7,676 nucleotides of DNA, from contig QHBV01000293.1 of NCBI GenBank assembly GCA_003244035.1, positions 1-7,676 on the forward strand, given 5' to 3'. This document shows positions 1 through 6,594 of this stretch, piece by piece; the first letter of the stretch is position 1, and every line of letters starts with the position of its first letter. The translations under genes and the position numbers were made by a program. The DNA is from Solirubrobacterales bacterium. Its GTDB lineage: Bacteria; Actinomycetota; Thermoleophilia; Solirubrobacterales; Solirubrobacteraceae. The notes beneath the pieces were generated by a model. That model worked only from the letters and a program-made list of their open reading frames with translations, searched no databases and was not told the DNA's origin.

Positions 1-2441
1 GAGCGGTTGACGATCTGCGAGAACGCCGCGCGGGGCATGCGCGGCACGTTCTCCCGCACGCGGTCGAAGACGATGATCGTGTCGTACAGCGAGTAGCCCA
101 AAATGGTGAGCAGCGCGGCCACCGTCGCTGTCGTCACCTCCCGGCCGGTCAGCGCGTACACACCGCTGGTGATCAGCAGGTCGTGCATCAGCGCGATCAG
201 AACCGGGATGGCGAACTTCCATTCGAACCGCAGCGCCACATACGCCGAGATCACCAGCAGCGAAGCGATGATCGCGATCACGGCGCTGTTGGCGACGGTC
301 TGCCCGAAGGTGGGGCCGACCGAGGTGCTGTTGATGTCGTTGCCGTTGTCGGCGATCCCGAAGTGGCTCTCGAGCGCGCTGCGCACGCTGTGCTCGCCCG
401 CCGGCTGGAGCTGCTTGGCGGAGATCTGAAAGCCGTTCGAACCGAGCGTCTTGTCACCGGAGACCTTCTGGACGGACGGGCCGACGGCGCCGGCGGCGCT
501 GACCACCGAGCGAACCTGCTGCTCGCTGGCGCCGTGGCTGAGCCCGACGGTGATGCGCGTCCCCGAGGTGAAGTCGATCCCCAGGTTCAGCCCCCGCCCG
601 CCGATCGCGAGCGCTCCGACCAGCAGAATCACGCCGGACATCGAGAAGAAGTACCGCGAGGCGCCCATGAAGTCGAAGCGCACGATCCGGCGGTTGCCCC
701 CGGCCCCCAGCGCGGAGGGGCTCGAGATCGCGCGCGAGTCCCCCATGCTCATCAGGATCGCCTGCGTCGCCAGCACCGCTGTGAACAGGGACACGATCGT
801 CCCGATCCCGAGCGTGAACGCGAAGCCCTTGACGTCGGCCGTCGCGAGCACGAACAGGATGAACGCGGTCATGATCGTGACCACATTCGCGTCGATGATC
901 GCGGTCAGGCCCTTGCGGTAGCCGGTTACGATCCCCTGCCGGATCGAGCGCCCGGCCCGGATCTCCTCCTTGACGCGCTCGAAGATCACGATGTTGGCGT
1001 CCGCGGCCACGCCGATCGTGAGGATCAAGCCGGCGATTCCGGGCAGCGTCAGCGTGACCGGGATCAGCTTGATCAGCGCGAAGAAATAGGCCGCGTAGAC
1101 CAGCAGGGCGGCCGTCGCGATCAGCCCGAGCACGCGGTAGAAGGCGAGCAGGAAGAGCGCGACCACGAGCAGGCCGGCGAGGCCCGCGACCAGGCCCTGG
1201 TTGAGCGCCTGCTTGCCGAGCGTGGCTGACACCTGCGACTCGGAGATCAGCTTGAGATTGATCGGCAGCGCGCCGAGCCGCAGCTGCGTGGCGAGGTCCT
1301 GCGCGGAGGTGATCGTGAAGCCGCCGGTGATGTCGGCGCCGTTGTCGCCGTTGATTCCGTCCGGGTAGAGCTTGTAGTCGATCGAGGGGACGGTGATCAG
1401 CTTGTTGTCGAGCGCGACGGCGAAGTGCTGGTTGAGCGTCTGGCCGAGTCCGCTGACCAGCGAGCCGCGCTTAGCGATCGCGGCGGTGACGCTCTGGAAC
1501 GCCGCCTTGCCCCGCGAGGTGAAGGAGAACGTGACGTCCGGCGAGCCGCTCTGGTCGGTTGACTGCTGGGGGTTGGTGATGTCGTTGCCGAACAGCGAGA
1601 CGTGGTCGGAGAGCACGTAGAACTGGGCGTTGGGGTCGGAGAAGCTCGTCGTCTGCTTGGCGCTCAAATCCGCGGCCTGGAGCACCACCGTGCCCTGCGG
1701 AACCACGAGCGTCTGCGGTTGCCCCTGTGAGGCACTGACTCCCGCGGGCAGCCCGGAGAGGAGGTCCTGCTGGTTGTCGTCGGGCCCGGAGAGCAGGCAG
1801 TGGACTCCGGGCACCGGCGCCTTGGCCTGGTCACGCGAGGCGATCGCGCACGCAGCGCTTCCGGGAGCGCCGAACAGGTAGTACTCGGGTCCTTTGCGGG
1901 AGTTGTCCGAGCTGGCCTGCGGCGGCTGCTTGGAGGCGAGCGTGACCGCGTCATAGAGCGACATGCTGCCTCCACCGGGGAGGCCGGGCGAACCGTTCCC
2001 GGAGGGGTTGCTGATCGCGATCGCGGCCGGATCCTGGGCCGGGAGCTGGCCGGCGACGGGCTTTCCATTCGGGGTGAGCGCGTTGCGCTCCCAGTCGAAG
2101 AACTCCAGCCGCGCCGTCGTGCCCACCTGCTTCTCGGCGCGGGCGATGTCCTTGACGGCCGGCAGGCCAACTGAGATCAGGCTGCTGCCGGTGGTCTGGA
2201 TCTGGGGTTCGGACACACCCAGCTGGTCGACCCGCTCGCGCATGATGTCCACCGCGCGCTGGAGCGCGTCCTGGGTCACGTGCGGGGTCTGCTGTGTCGG
2301 CTCGCCCTGGTACACGAGCTCGACCCCGCCCTGCAGATCGAGCCCGAGGCTGGTCTTCATCTGCGCGATCACGACGATCGAGGCCGCGATCAGCCCAGCG
2401 ACGATCAGCAGGACGAAGCCGTGGCGCTGGCGGTCGGTCAT
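1..2441 (-). CDS. secDF: Fused protein translocase subunit SecDF (C-terminus off the left edge)
   Basis: Proton-motive-force-driven accessory subunit of the SecYEG translocon; it pulls exported proteins across the cytoplasmic membrane. I read one uninterrupted frame of 813 codons. SecD part: TM1 at about residues 8-27, then GLDLQGG, a large extracytoplasmic P1 domain (about 28-412) with GG at 373-374 in the ITGGFTIT motif, and five more TM segments at about 414-566 that include GVAADANIVIFERVKEE, the SecD TM4 signature. SecF part: begins near residue 585, with TM1 at about 598-615, GIDFTSGT, then TM segments from about 719, and YSLYDTIIVFDRVREN near 785-801. The last SecF helices lie beyond base 1. 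SecD and SecF are separate genes in many actinobacteria but fused in Bacillus, for example. The P1 head (about 120-270) is rich in Gly, Pro, Gln and Ser and holds the only two cysteines, C198 and C215. The ATG start is 15 bp after the upstream stop; an in-frame TAG just before it fixes the limit. No clear Shine-Dalgarno. Confidence 0.97.
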   Translation of the reverse strand, partial: MTDRQRHGFVLLIVAGLIAASIVVIAQMKTSLGLDLQGGVELVYQGEPTQQTPHVTQDALQRAVDIMRERVDQLGVSEPQIQTTGSSLISVGLPAVKDIARAEKQVGTTARLEFFDWERNALTPNGKPVAGQLPAQDPAAIAISNPSGNGSPGLPGGGSMSLYDAVTLASKQPPQASSDNSRKGPEYYLFGAPGSAACAIASRDQAKAPVPGVHCLLSGPDDNQQDLLSGLPAGVSASQGQPQTLVVPQGTVVLQAADLSAKQTTSFSDPNAQFYVLSDHVSLFGNDITNPQQSTDQSGSPDVTFSFTSRGKAAFQSVTAAIAKRGSLVSGLGQTLNQHFAVALDNKLITVPSIDYKLYPDGINGDNGADITGGFTITSAQDLATQLRLGALPINLKLISESQVSATLGKQALNQGLVAGLAGLLVVALFLLAFYRVLGLIATAALLVYAAYFFALIKLIPVTLTLPGIAGLILTIGVAADANIVIFERVKEEIRAGRSIRQGIVTGYRKGLTAIIDANVVTIMTAFILFVLATADVKGFAFTLGIGTIVSLFTAVLATQAILMSMGDSRAISSPSALGAGGNRRIVRFDFMGASRYFFSMSGVILLVGALAIGGRGLNLGIDFTSGTRITVGLSHGASEQQVRSVVSAAGAVGPSVQKVSGDKTLGSNGFQISAKQLQPAGEHSVRSALESHFGIADNGNDINSTSVGPTFGQTVANSAVIAIIASLLVISAYVALRFEWKFAIPVLIALMHDLLITSGVYALTGREVTTATVAALLTILGYSLYDTIIVFDRVRENVPRMPRAAFSQIVNR

Positions 2442-2456
2442 CGGCCCGGACGGGTG

Positions 2457-2921
2457 CTAGCCGTGGTTGCGCGGAGTGAGCACCAGCAGCACCCCGCCCT
2501 CGTCGTCGTCGTAGGCGGGAAAGATGTCGGCCACGGCCTTGGCGGGGAGGTCGTTGTGGGCGTTGACCTGCACCGGCTTACCCTGCACGCGGACCTCCCA
2601 CTCGAGCGCGGTGCCGACGTGGTCGGTGCCGTCCTCGAAGTGCAGGCCCAGCGCCTCGCCCACGGCGCGACCGAGCGCCTGCTCGGTCTTCAGGCCCGTC
2701 AGCTCGAACGAGCCCCTGCCGCAGTCGACGATCCGCCCCGCGGAGTCGCAGGCGAAGAACGCCGCGTTGGGGGCGGGGTAGTAGTCGTCGAGCAGCTCGA
2801 ACAGATAGGCGAACCCGCACTGATCGCACCCGCGTGCCTCGCGGCGGAAGCCGGCGTTGCGGTCGGTCGCCATCGACCGGTGCCCACAGTGGGGGCAGAT
2901 GAAGTAGTGCTCGAGAGCCAT
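2457..2921 (-). CDS. Zinc-ribbon plus PAS-like domain protein of unknown function, in the usual yajC slot
   Basis: A 154-residue soluble protein; I recognise no named family. Seen in the sequence: a treble-clef or zinc-ribbon-like N-terminus with CPHC at residues 9-12 and CDQC at 32-35 (two CxxC knuckles 19 residues apart), a short acidic/aromatic linker (about 40-50), then a stretch that reads like a PAS fold from about 51 to 150: AAFFACDSAGRIVDC, an FELTGL helix, then ALGRAVGEALGL and a final strand GGVLLVLTP. There is no signal peptide, membrane segment or output domain such as a kinase or HTH. It lies 42 bp after ruvB and 15 bp before secDF on the same strand, so cotranscription is likely. 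Many bacteria have yajC, a one-helix SecDF partner, at this place; this protein has no membrane helix and is not YajC. A role as a metal-, redox- or ligand-sensing adaptor is possible but unproven. Confidence 0.85.
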   Translation of the reverse strand: MALEHYFICPHCGHRSMATDRNAGFRREARGCDQCGFAYLFELLDDYYPAPNAAFFACDSAGRIVDCGRGSFELTGLKTEQALGRAVGEALGLHFEDGTDHVGTALEWEVRVQGKPVQVNAHNDLPAKAVADIFPAYDDDEGGVLLVLTPRNHG

Positions 2922-2963
2922 CGGCGGCTGAGGATAGACGGCGGTCGCAGGGTCCGCGACGCG

Positions 2964-3980
2964 CTACAGCAGCGACAGCGGCCCGGGCGCCTCGAGCCCC
3001 AGATGCGCGTACGCGCGGCGGGTCGCGGCACGACCGCGCGGAGTGCGCTCGATCAGCCCGCGCTGGAGTAGGTAGGGCTCGTACACGTCCTCGATCGTGT
3101 CCCGCTCCTCGCCCACCGCCACCGCCAGCGTCGAGAGCCCCACGGGCCCGCCCGAGAACTTCTCGCAGATCGCCCGCAGGATCTCGCGGTCGAGCCGGTC
3201 GAGGCCCTCCTCGTCGACCTGCAGGAGATCGAGCGCCGCTTGCGCGACGGGCGCGGTGACGATCCCACGGTCGCGGACCTCGGCGTAGTCGCGCACGCGC
3301 TTGAGCAGCCGGTTGGCCACCCGCGGAGTTCCCCTGCTGCGCTGCGCGATCGCGACCGCACCACCGTCCTCGACCGCCACATCCAGCAGCCTCGCCGAGC
3401 GCCGGACGATCCTCGCCAGGTCCTCGGCGCCATAGTGCTCGAGCCGGTGTTGGATCCCGAAGCGGTCGCGCAGCGGCGTGGTCAGCAGCCCGGTCCGGGT
3501 GGTCGCCCCGATCAGCGTAAACGGCGGCAACTCGAGCGTGACCACGCGCGCGCCGGCGCCCTGACCGACGGTGATCGGCAGGCAGCGGTCCTCCATCGCG
3601 GGGTAGAAGGTCTCCTCGAGCGCGCGCGGGAGCCGGTGGATCTCATCGACGAAGAACACCGAGCGCGGCTCGAGCGCGGTCAGGAACGCCGCGACGTCGC
3701 CCTTGCGCTCGAGCGCCGGGCCGGCCGTCTGCACGAACGGGACGTCGAGCTCGGCGGCGACGATCTGGGCGAGCGATGTCTTGCCGAGGCCGGGAGGGCC
3801 GGCGAGCAGCACGTGGTCGAGCGCCTCGCCACGGCTCGCCGCGGCCGCGATCGAGACCGCGAGCTGATCCTTGAGTGCATCCTGGCCGACGAAGTCCACC
3901 AGCCGGCGGGGGCGCAGCGAGCGGTCGAGCTCCTCGTCGGCAAGGGCTTCGGGCGCCTGGATCCGGGGGGCGGGGGTCAT
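2964..3980 (-). CDS. ruvB: Holliday junction branch migration ATPase RuvB
   Basis: AAA+ hexameric motor that, bound to RuvA, pumps DNA through Holliday junctions in recombination and repair in the cytoplasm. At 338 residues it is of normal family length. Visible motifs: N-terminal LRPRRLVDFVGQ (22-33), Walker A GPPGLGKT (61-68), Walker B FFVDEIH (109-115), sensor 1 GATTR (158-162), PLRDRFG (169-175) carrying the arginine finger, and sensor 2 GTPRVANRLL (217-226). The C-terminal winged helix spans about 265-338, including KFSGGPVGLSTLA and EPYLLQRGLIERTPRGR. The ATG start at 3978-3980 is set by LRPRRL homology. It overlaps by ATGA with the stop of a 13-codon mini-ORF created by a tandem duplication, so ruvB no longer overlaps ruvA directly. 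No independent promoter or clear Shine-Dalgarno is seen, so translation probably depends on reinitiation from upstream. Confidence 0.99.
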   Translation of the reverse strand: MTPAPRIQAPEALADEELDRSLRPRRLVDFVGQDALKDQLAVSIAAAASRGEALDHVLLAGPPGLGKTSLAQIVAAELDVPFVQTAGPALERKGDVAAFLTALEPRSVFFVDEIHRLPRALEETFYPAMEDRCLPITVGQGAGARVVTLELPPFTLIGATTRTGLLTTPLRDRFGIQHRLEHYGAEDLARIVRRSARLLDVAVEDGGAVAIAQRSRGTPRVANRLLKRVRDYAEVRDRGIVTAPVAQAALDLLQVDEEGLDRLDREILRAICEKFSGGPVGLSTLAVAVGEERDTIEDVYEPYLLQRGLIERTPRGRAATRRAYAHLGLEAPGPLSLL

Positions 3981-4045
3981 CGGTGCGCGCTCCGCAGCGC
4001 GTGGGCGGCGGGGGTCATCGGTGCGCGCTCCGCAGCGCGTGGGCG
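3969..4045. repeat. Exact 38-bp-period tandem duplication spanning the ruvA end and ruvB start
   Basis: Copy 1 (3969-4007) and copy 2 (4007-4045) are identical over 39 bases and share one base, giving a 38-bp period. Each copy holds the last codons of ruvA, an ATGA stop/start overlap and the first codons of ruvB. Each also holds a perfect inverted repeat, CGCGCT-CCGC-AGCGCG on the plus strand (3986-4001 and 4024-4039), which in the mRNA forms a 6-bp stem with a 4-base loop five bases before each AUGA. Identity of the copies suggests a recent event, or an assembly error. Confidence 0.95.
3977..4018 (-). other. 13-codon mini-ORF bridging ruvA and ruvB (duplication product)
   Basis: This open frame starts at the ATG that overlaps the ruvA stop (ATGA, 4015-4018) and reads MTPAAHALRSAHR before a TGA that itself overlaps the ruvB ATG (ATGA, 3977-3980). 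The peptide is a chimera: MTPA repeats the RuvB N-terminus and AHALRSAHR repeats the RuvA C-terminus. It arises because the 38-bp repeat is one base short of 13 codons, which keeps the -1 overlap geometry at both ends. The likely role, if any, is to pass ribosomes from ruvA to ruvB; the peptide itself is probably meaningless. Whether it is translated is inference. Confidence 0.5.
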
Positions 4046-4593
4046 ATCAGGTCCTCCGGGCGCTCGCCGGCCGCCTCCTGCAGCAGGTCATCGGCCTCCT
4101 GCGCGGTGTAGCCGAGAGCGACGAGGCCCTCGCGTGCGATCGACCGCGGGCTCTGGGCGCGGGTGATCGAGATCTCCTGCTCGCCCGCCGTGGCGCCGGC
4201 CTTCTCTCGCAACTCGACGATGATCCGCTCGGCCGTGCGCTTGCCGATCCCCGGAACCGCCTGCAGCCTCGCCGTGTCGCCTGCCGCGAGCGCCGCCAGC
4301 AGCGCGCGCGGAGGGCCGCCCGAGAGCACCGCGAGCGCGACCTTCGGACCGACCGATTGCACGCCCAGCAGCAGCAGGAACAGCTCGCGCTCCTCCTCAC
4401 TCGCGAAGCCGTACAGCGCCAGCGCGTCGTCGCGGACGACCAGGTGCGCGTGCAGCGTCACCGTCGCGCCGACGGCGGGGACATGGCGCAGCGTCTCGGC
4501 GGAGACGGCGAGCTTGTAGCCGACGCCGGCGCAGTCGATGACGACGTGGTCGGAGCGACGCCCAGCGACCGCGCCCGAGACGAGCGCGATCAC
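4015..4593 (-). CDS. ruvA: Holliday junction branch migration protein RuvA
   Basis: Tetrameric Holliday-junction-binding protein that loads RuvB and holds the junction in a square-planar form. At 192 residues it is of normal length. Domain I (about 1-63) is an OB fold beginning VIALVSGAV and ending ALYGF. Domain II (about 64-140) has two helix-hairpin-helix motifs, LGVQSVGPKVALAVLSG (76-92) and AVPGIGKRTAERIIVEL (112-128). Domain III (about 148-192), AREGLVALGYTAQEADDLL, is the RuvB-binding module. The start is a GTG that overlaps the ruvC stop as GTGA (4590-4593); the family normally begins M-I-x-x-(V/L)-x-G, which fits exactly. The open frame continues upstream, but that stretch is the other reading frame of ruvC. 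The stop at 4015-4017 lies in the ATGA of the duplicated segment, so the true C-terminus is unchanged by the duplication. Confidence 0.97.
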   Translation of the reverse strand: MIALVSGAVAGRRSDHVVIDCAGVGYKLAVSAETLRHVPAVGATVTLHAHLVVRDDALALYGFASEEERELFLLLLGVQSVGPKVALAVLSGGPPRALLAALAAGDTARLQAVPGIGKRTAERIIVELREKAGATAGEQEISITRAQSPRSIAREGLVALGYTAQEADDLLQEAAGERPEDLIAHALRSAHR

Positions 4594-5102
4594 GCGGGTG
4601 CGACCGCCTGCGCGCGGCCGATCGCGTCGGCGAGCTGCGCGCGGTTGACGTCGCAGATCGCGACGGCGAGCGCGTCGGCGGCGTGGTCCGGGTAGGGCGG
4701 CGCCGCCAACCCGAGCAGCCGGGCCACCATCCTCGCGACCTGCTCCTTGCCGGCACGGCCGTGGCCGCAGACGGCCCCCTTTACCTGCTGGGGGGTGTAG
4801 GAGCGCGAGCGCACGCCCCGCTGCCCAGCCGCCAGCAGCACCACCCCGCGCGCCTGGCCGACCGCGAACGCGGTGCGGGCATTGGCGCCGAAGTAGAGCT
4901 CCTCGATCGCGAGCGCATCGGGCTCGTGCGCGTCGAGCAGCTCCGCCACGCGCGCGTGGATGTCGGTCAGTCGCCGCTCGAGCGCGATCCCCGCGCGCGT
5001 CTGGATCACGCCGTGCTCCAGCGCGCGCAAGCGCGGGCCGATCCCCTGCACCACGCCGTAGCCGGTGCTGGCGGTACCGGGGTCGATTCCGAGGACGATC
5101 AT
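4590..5102 (-). CDS. ruvC: Crossover junction endodeoxyribonuclease RuvC
   Basis: Dimeric RNase H-fold nuclease that cuts Holliday junctions symmetrically, acting with RuvAB. At 170 residues it is of normal length. Catalytic residues by comparison with E. coli RuvC (D7, E66, D138, D141): D7 in IVLGIDPGTASTGYG, E67 in ALAIEELYFGANARTAFAVGQ, H140 and D143 in PDHAADALAVAI. Histidine at the third position is also known from Thermus RuvC, so the site should be active. The ATG at 5100-5102 is chosen because RuvC starts almost directly with the (I/V)LGIDPG strand. An in-frame ATG at 5180 would add 26 Arg/Pro/Gly-rich residues and is unlikely. It is the first gene of the ruv-sec cluster after a 145-bp gap and ends in a GTGA overlap with ruvA. 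I see no convincing promoter hexamers upstream. Confidence 0.97.
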   Translation of the reverse strand: MIVLGIDPGTASTGYGVVQGIGPRLRALEHGVIQTRAGIALERRLTDIHARVAELLDAHEPDALAIEELYFGANARTAFAVGQARGVVLLAAGQRGVRSRSYTPQQVKGAVCGHGRAGKEQVARMVARLLGLAAPPYPDHAADALAVAICDVNRAQLADAIGRAQAVAPA

Positions 5103-5247
5103 GCGAGGGGATTCTGCGCGGGGGCCCGGACGCCTGCCCGAAAGGCCGGCGATTGGACGCTCCGCAGATGGCAACGCCAACGCGGTCAGGCGTCATCGGG
5201 CAGCAGCTACGTACCGGATCGCCTGTGCGAGGCGGGCTGTGCCGTGC
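5103..5247. promoter_or_regulatory. 145-bp gap between the glycosyltransferase and ruvC; probable home of the ruv-sec promoter
   Basis: This is the largest gap between genes on the minus strand and the natural place for the promoter of ruvC and the genes after it. I could not find good -35/-10 hexamers, a LexA-like box or a U-rich terminator hairpin for the upstream gene. The functional call is from position only. Confidence 0.3.
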
Positions 5248-6501
5248 TCAACCCTCAGCCGGCGGGTTGTGCTTGATGCCCAGCAGGCTGAGGAAGAAGC
5301 TCGAGAGGATGGTCTGCACCCCGAGCATCAGCGCGACCGCCGCCGGGATCGCGACCCGCATCGTTCCCGCGTAGTCGAGATGCCTGAACGATGATTGATC
5401 CCAGCGGACGAAGGTGATCACCGACAGGACCACGCCCGCGAGCAGCAGCACGCCACCGACCCCCAGCCCGAGCTCGAGCGACAGGCTTCGCCGGGCATGG
5501 TCGACCATCGAGCTCTCGGGTAGGAAGCCCTCCGACTCCGCATAAACGCGCGCCAGCACCGAGAACACCACGCCCTGGAAGCCGACCACGATCGCGGCGC
5601 CCGCGTAGAGCAAGGTGTGCACGTCCAGTCGCGCGCCGATCACGTTCAGCGGCCCCGGCAGTACGGCAATCGAGAGCACGAGGCCGAGCAGGATCAGGAT
5701 CAGGCCCGGATAGAAGAACAGCCACCGGGGGCTGTACAAGAGGAAGAAACGCAGCGTCCGCCAGCCGTCGCGCCACGTACGCAGGTGCGGCGGGCGGCTG
5801 CGAAGGTCCGGGGACAGCGTGGTCGGAACCTCGGACACCCGCAAGCCGTACAGCGCGGCCTTTGCGACCATCTCGACGCCCAGCTCCATGCCCGGGCTCT
5901 GCAGGTTCAGCGTCGGCAGCACGTCGCGGCGAAAGGCCCGCAGTCCGCAGTAGAAGTCGCCGACGGGCGCCCTGAAGAACAGGCGCCCGATCCAGCTCAG
6001 CCCAGGGTTGCCGAAGTACCGGTGCAACGGCGGCATCGCCCCAGGCGCGATCCCGCCGGCGAAGCGGTTGCCCATCACGAGCTGGGCGCCGGCATCAAGC
6101 CGCTCGACGAAGCGCCCGAGGTGCCCGAAGTCGTAGCTGCCGTCGGCGTCCCCCATCAGGATGTACTTCCCGCGAGCGGCCGCGAAGCCGCCTTGCAGCG
6201 CGCTCCCGTAGCCGCGGGCCCGCACGTGCGCGACGCGGGCCCCGAGCGACTGCGCGAGCTCGACCGACCCGTCGGTGCTGCCGTTGTCAGCGACGATCAC
6301 CTCCCCTTCGATCCCGAGCTTGGCGATCGCCGCCTGCGCGACTTGCACGCACGGCGCCAGCGATTCCGCCTCGTTCAGGCAGGGGATGACTACCGACACC
6401 TCGCAGGCGTCCGGCTGCTGCCCCGCCGCAGCTCGCGGCCGTCCGGCCTGCGAGAGCCTGGCTTCGGTGTAGGTGTCCATCGTCGCGGGCGCGCCGATCA
6501 T
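5248..6501 (-). CDS. Family 2 glycosyltransferase with C-terminal membrane domain (polyprenyl-phosphate sugar synthase-like)
   Basis: Inverting GT-A glycosyltransferase of the dolichol-phosphate mannose/glucose synthase type. Such enzymes usually move a sugar from a nucleotide donor to a polyprenyl phosphate at the inner face of the membrane; the exact sugar cannot be read. It has 417 residues. GT-A domain: VSVVIPCLNEAES (35-47), VIVADNGSTDGS (68-79), ARGYGSALQGGFAAARGKY (95-113), the metal-binding DAD in MGDADGSYDF (116-125), and GDFYCGLRAFRRD (181-193). After residue about 255 come four probable helices: 260-281, 296-317, 345-365 and 383-409. The basic tract RSRPPHLRTWRDGWR (235-249) before the first helix fits a cytoplasmic, membrane-associated catalytic domain. 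Start at 6501 or at the second ATG (6480, residue 8); neither has a clear Shine-Dalgarno. It diverges from the GT-C-like gene, and lies upstream of ruvC on the same strand. Confidence 0.93.
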   Translation of the reverse strand: MIGAPATMDTYTEARLSQAGRPRAAAGQQPDACEVSVVIPCLNEAESLAPCVQVAQAAIAKLGIEGEVIVADNGSTDGSVELAQSLGARVAHVRARGYGSALQGGFAAARGKYILMGDADGSYDFGHLGRFVERLDAGAQLVMGNRFAGGIAPGAMPPLHRYFGNPGLSWIGRLFFRAPVGDFYCGLRAFRRDVLPTLNLQSPGMELGVEMVAKAALYGLRVSEVPTTLSPDLRSRPPHLRTWRDGWRTLRFFLLYSPRWLFFYPGLILILLGLVLSIAVLPGPLNVIGARLDVHTLLYAGAAIVVGFQGVVFSVLARVYAESEGFLPESSMVDHARRSLSLELGLGVGGVLLLAGVVLSVITFVRWDQSSFRHLDYAGTMRVAIPAAVALMLGVQTILSSFFLSLLGIKHNPPAEG

Positions 6502-6594
6502 CCCGTCGGAACCGGCGGCGGCTGTACTGTACCGGCCTGCATGCTCGGTTCGGCGTCCGTCCCACGTCCGGCCGGCCAGGACACGACGGAGACC
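6502..6594. promoter_or_regulatory. Divergent intergenic region between the two glycan-related genes
   Basis: It must hold the start signals of both divergent genes. At 6524-6532 is GTACTGTAC, two GTAC tetramers one base apart. This gives a -10-like TACAGT on the minus strand about 25 bases before the glycosyltransferase ATG, and TACTGT on the plus strand. No good -35 partner is present on either strand at 16-18 bp spacing, so the promoter call is weak. If the plus-strand gene starts at the earlier ATG (6541), part of this region is coding. Confidence 0.3.

Noticed and set aside
183..1229. Long plus-strand open frame (348 codons) opposite secDF
   Set aside because: It is rich in Arg, Asp, Glu and His with no recognisable domain, typical of the antisense frame of a GC-rich gene; the minus strand gives a perfect SecDF reading.
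2922..2963. A hidden yajC between ruvB and the zinc-ribbon gene
   Set aside because: The gap is only 42 bp, too short for YajC, and the neighbouring reading frames show no single-helix YajC-like protein.
2280..3071. Plus-strand open frame (263 codons) opposite the zinc-ribbon gene and the ends of secDF and ruvB
   Set aside because: It spans three minus-strand genes and their gaps, has low-complexity composition and no domain; an antisense shadow.
3969..4045. Tandem repeat as a CRISPR-like array, attachment site or terminator
   Set aside because: Two abutting copies without spacers, made of ruvA and ruvB coding sequence, with no U-tract after the hairpins and no integrase or cas genes nearby.
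3240..4166. Plus-strand open frame (308 codons) opposite ruvB and ruvA
   Set aside because: Arg/Asp/Gly-rich shadow of well-identified ruvB and ruvA; no independent start signal.
5103..5180. A 26-residue N-terminal extension of RuvC from the ATG at 5180
   Set aside because: The extension is Arg/Pro/Gly-rich, lies before the first strand of the RNase H fold, and RuvC normally starts at the ATG used here.
4015..5196. RuvA as a 393-residue protein with a long N-terminal extension
   Set aside because: The extra 201 residues are the other frame of ruvC. The GTG at 4593 gives the canonical RuvA N-terminus and length.
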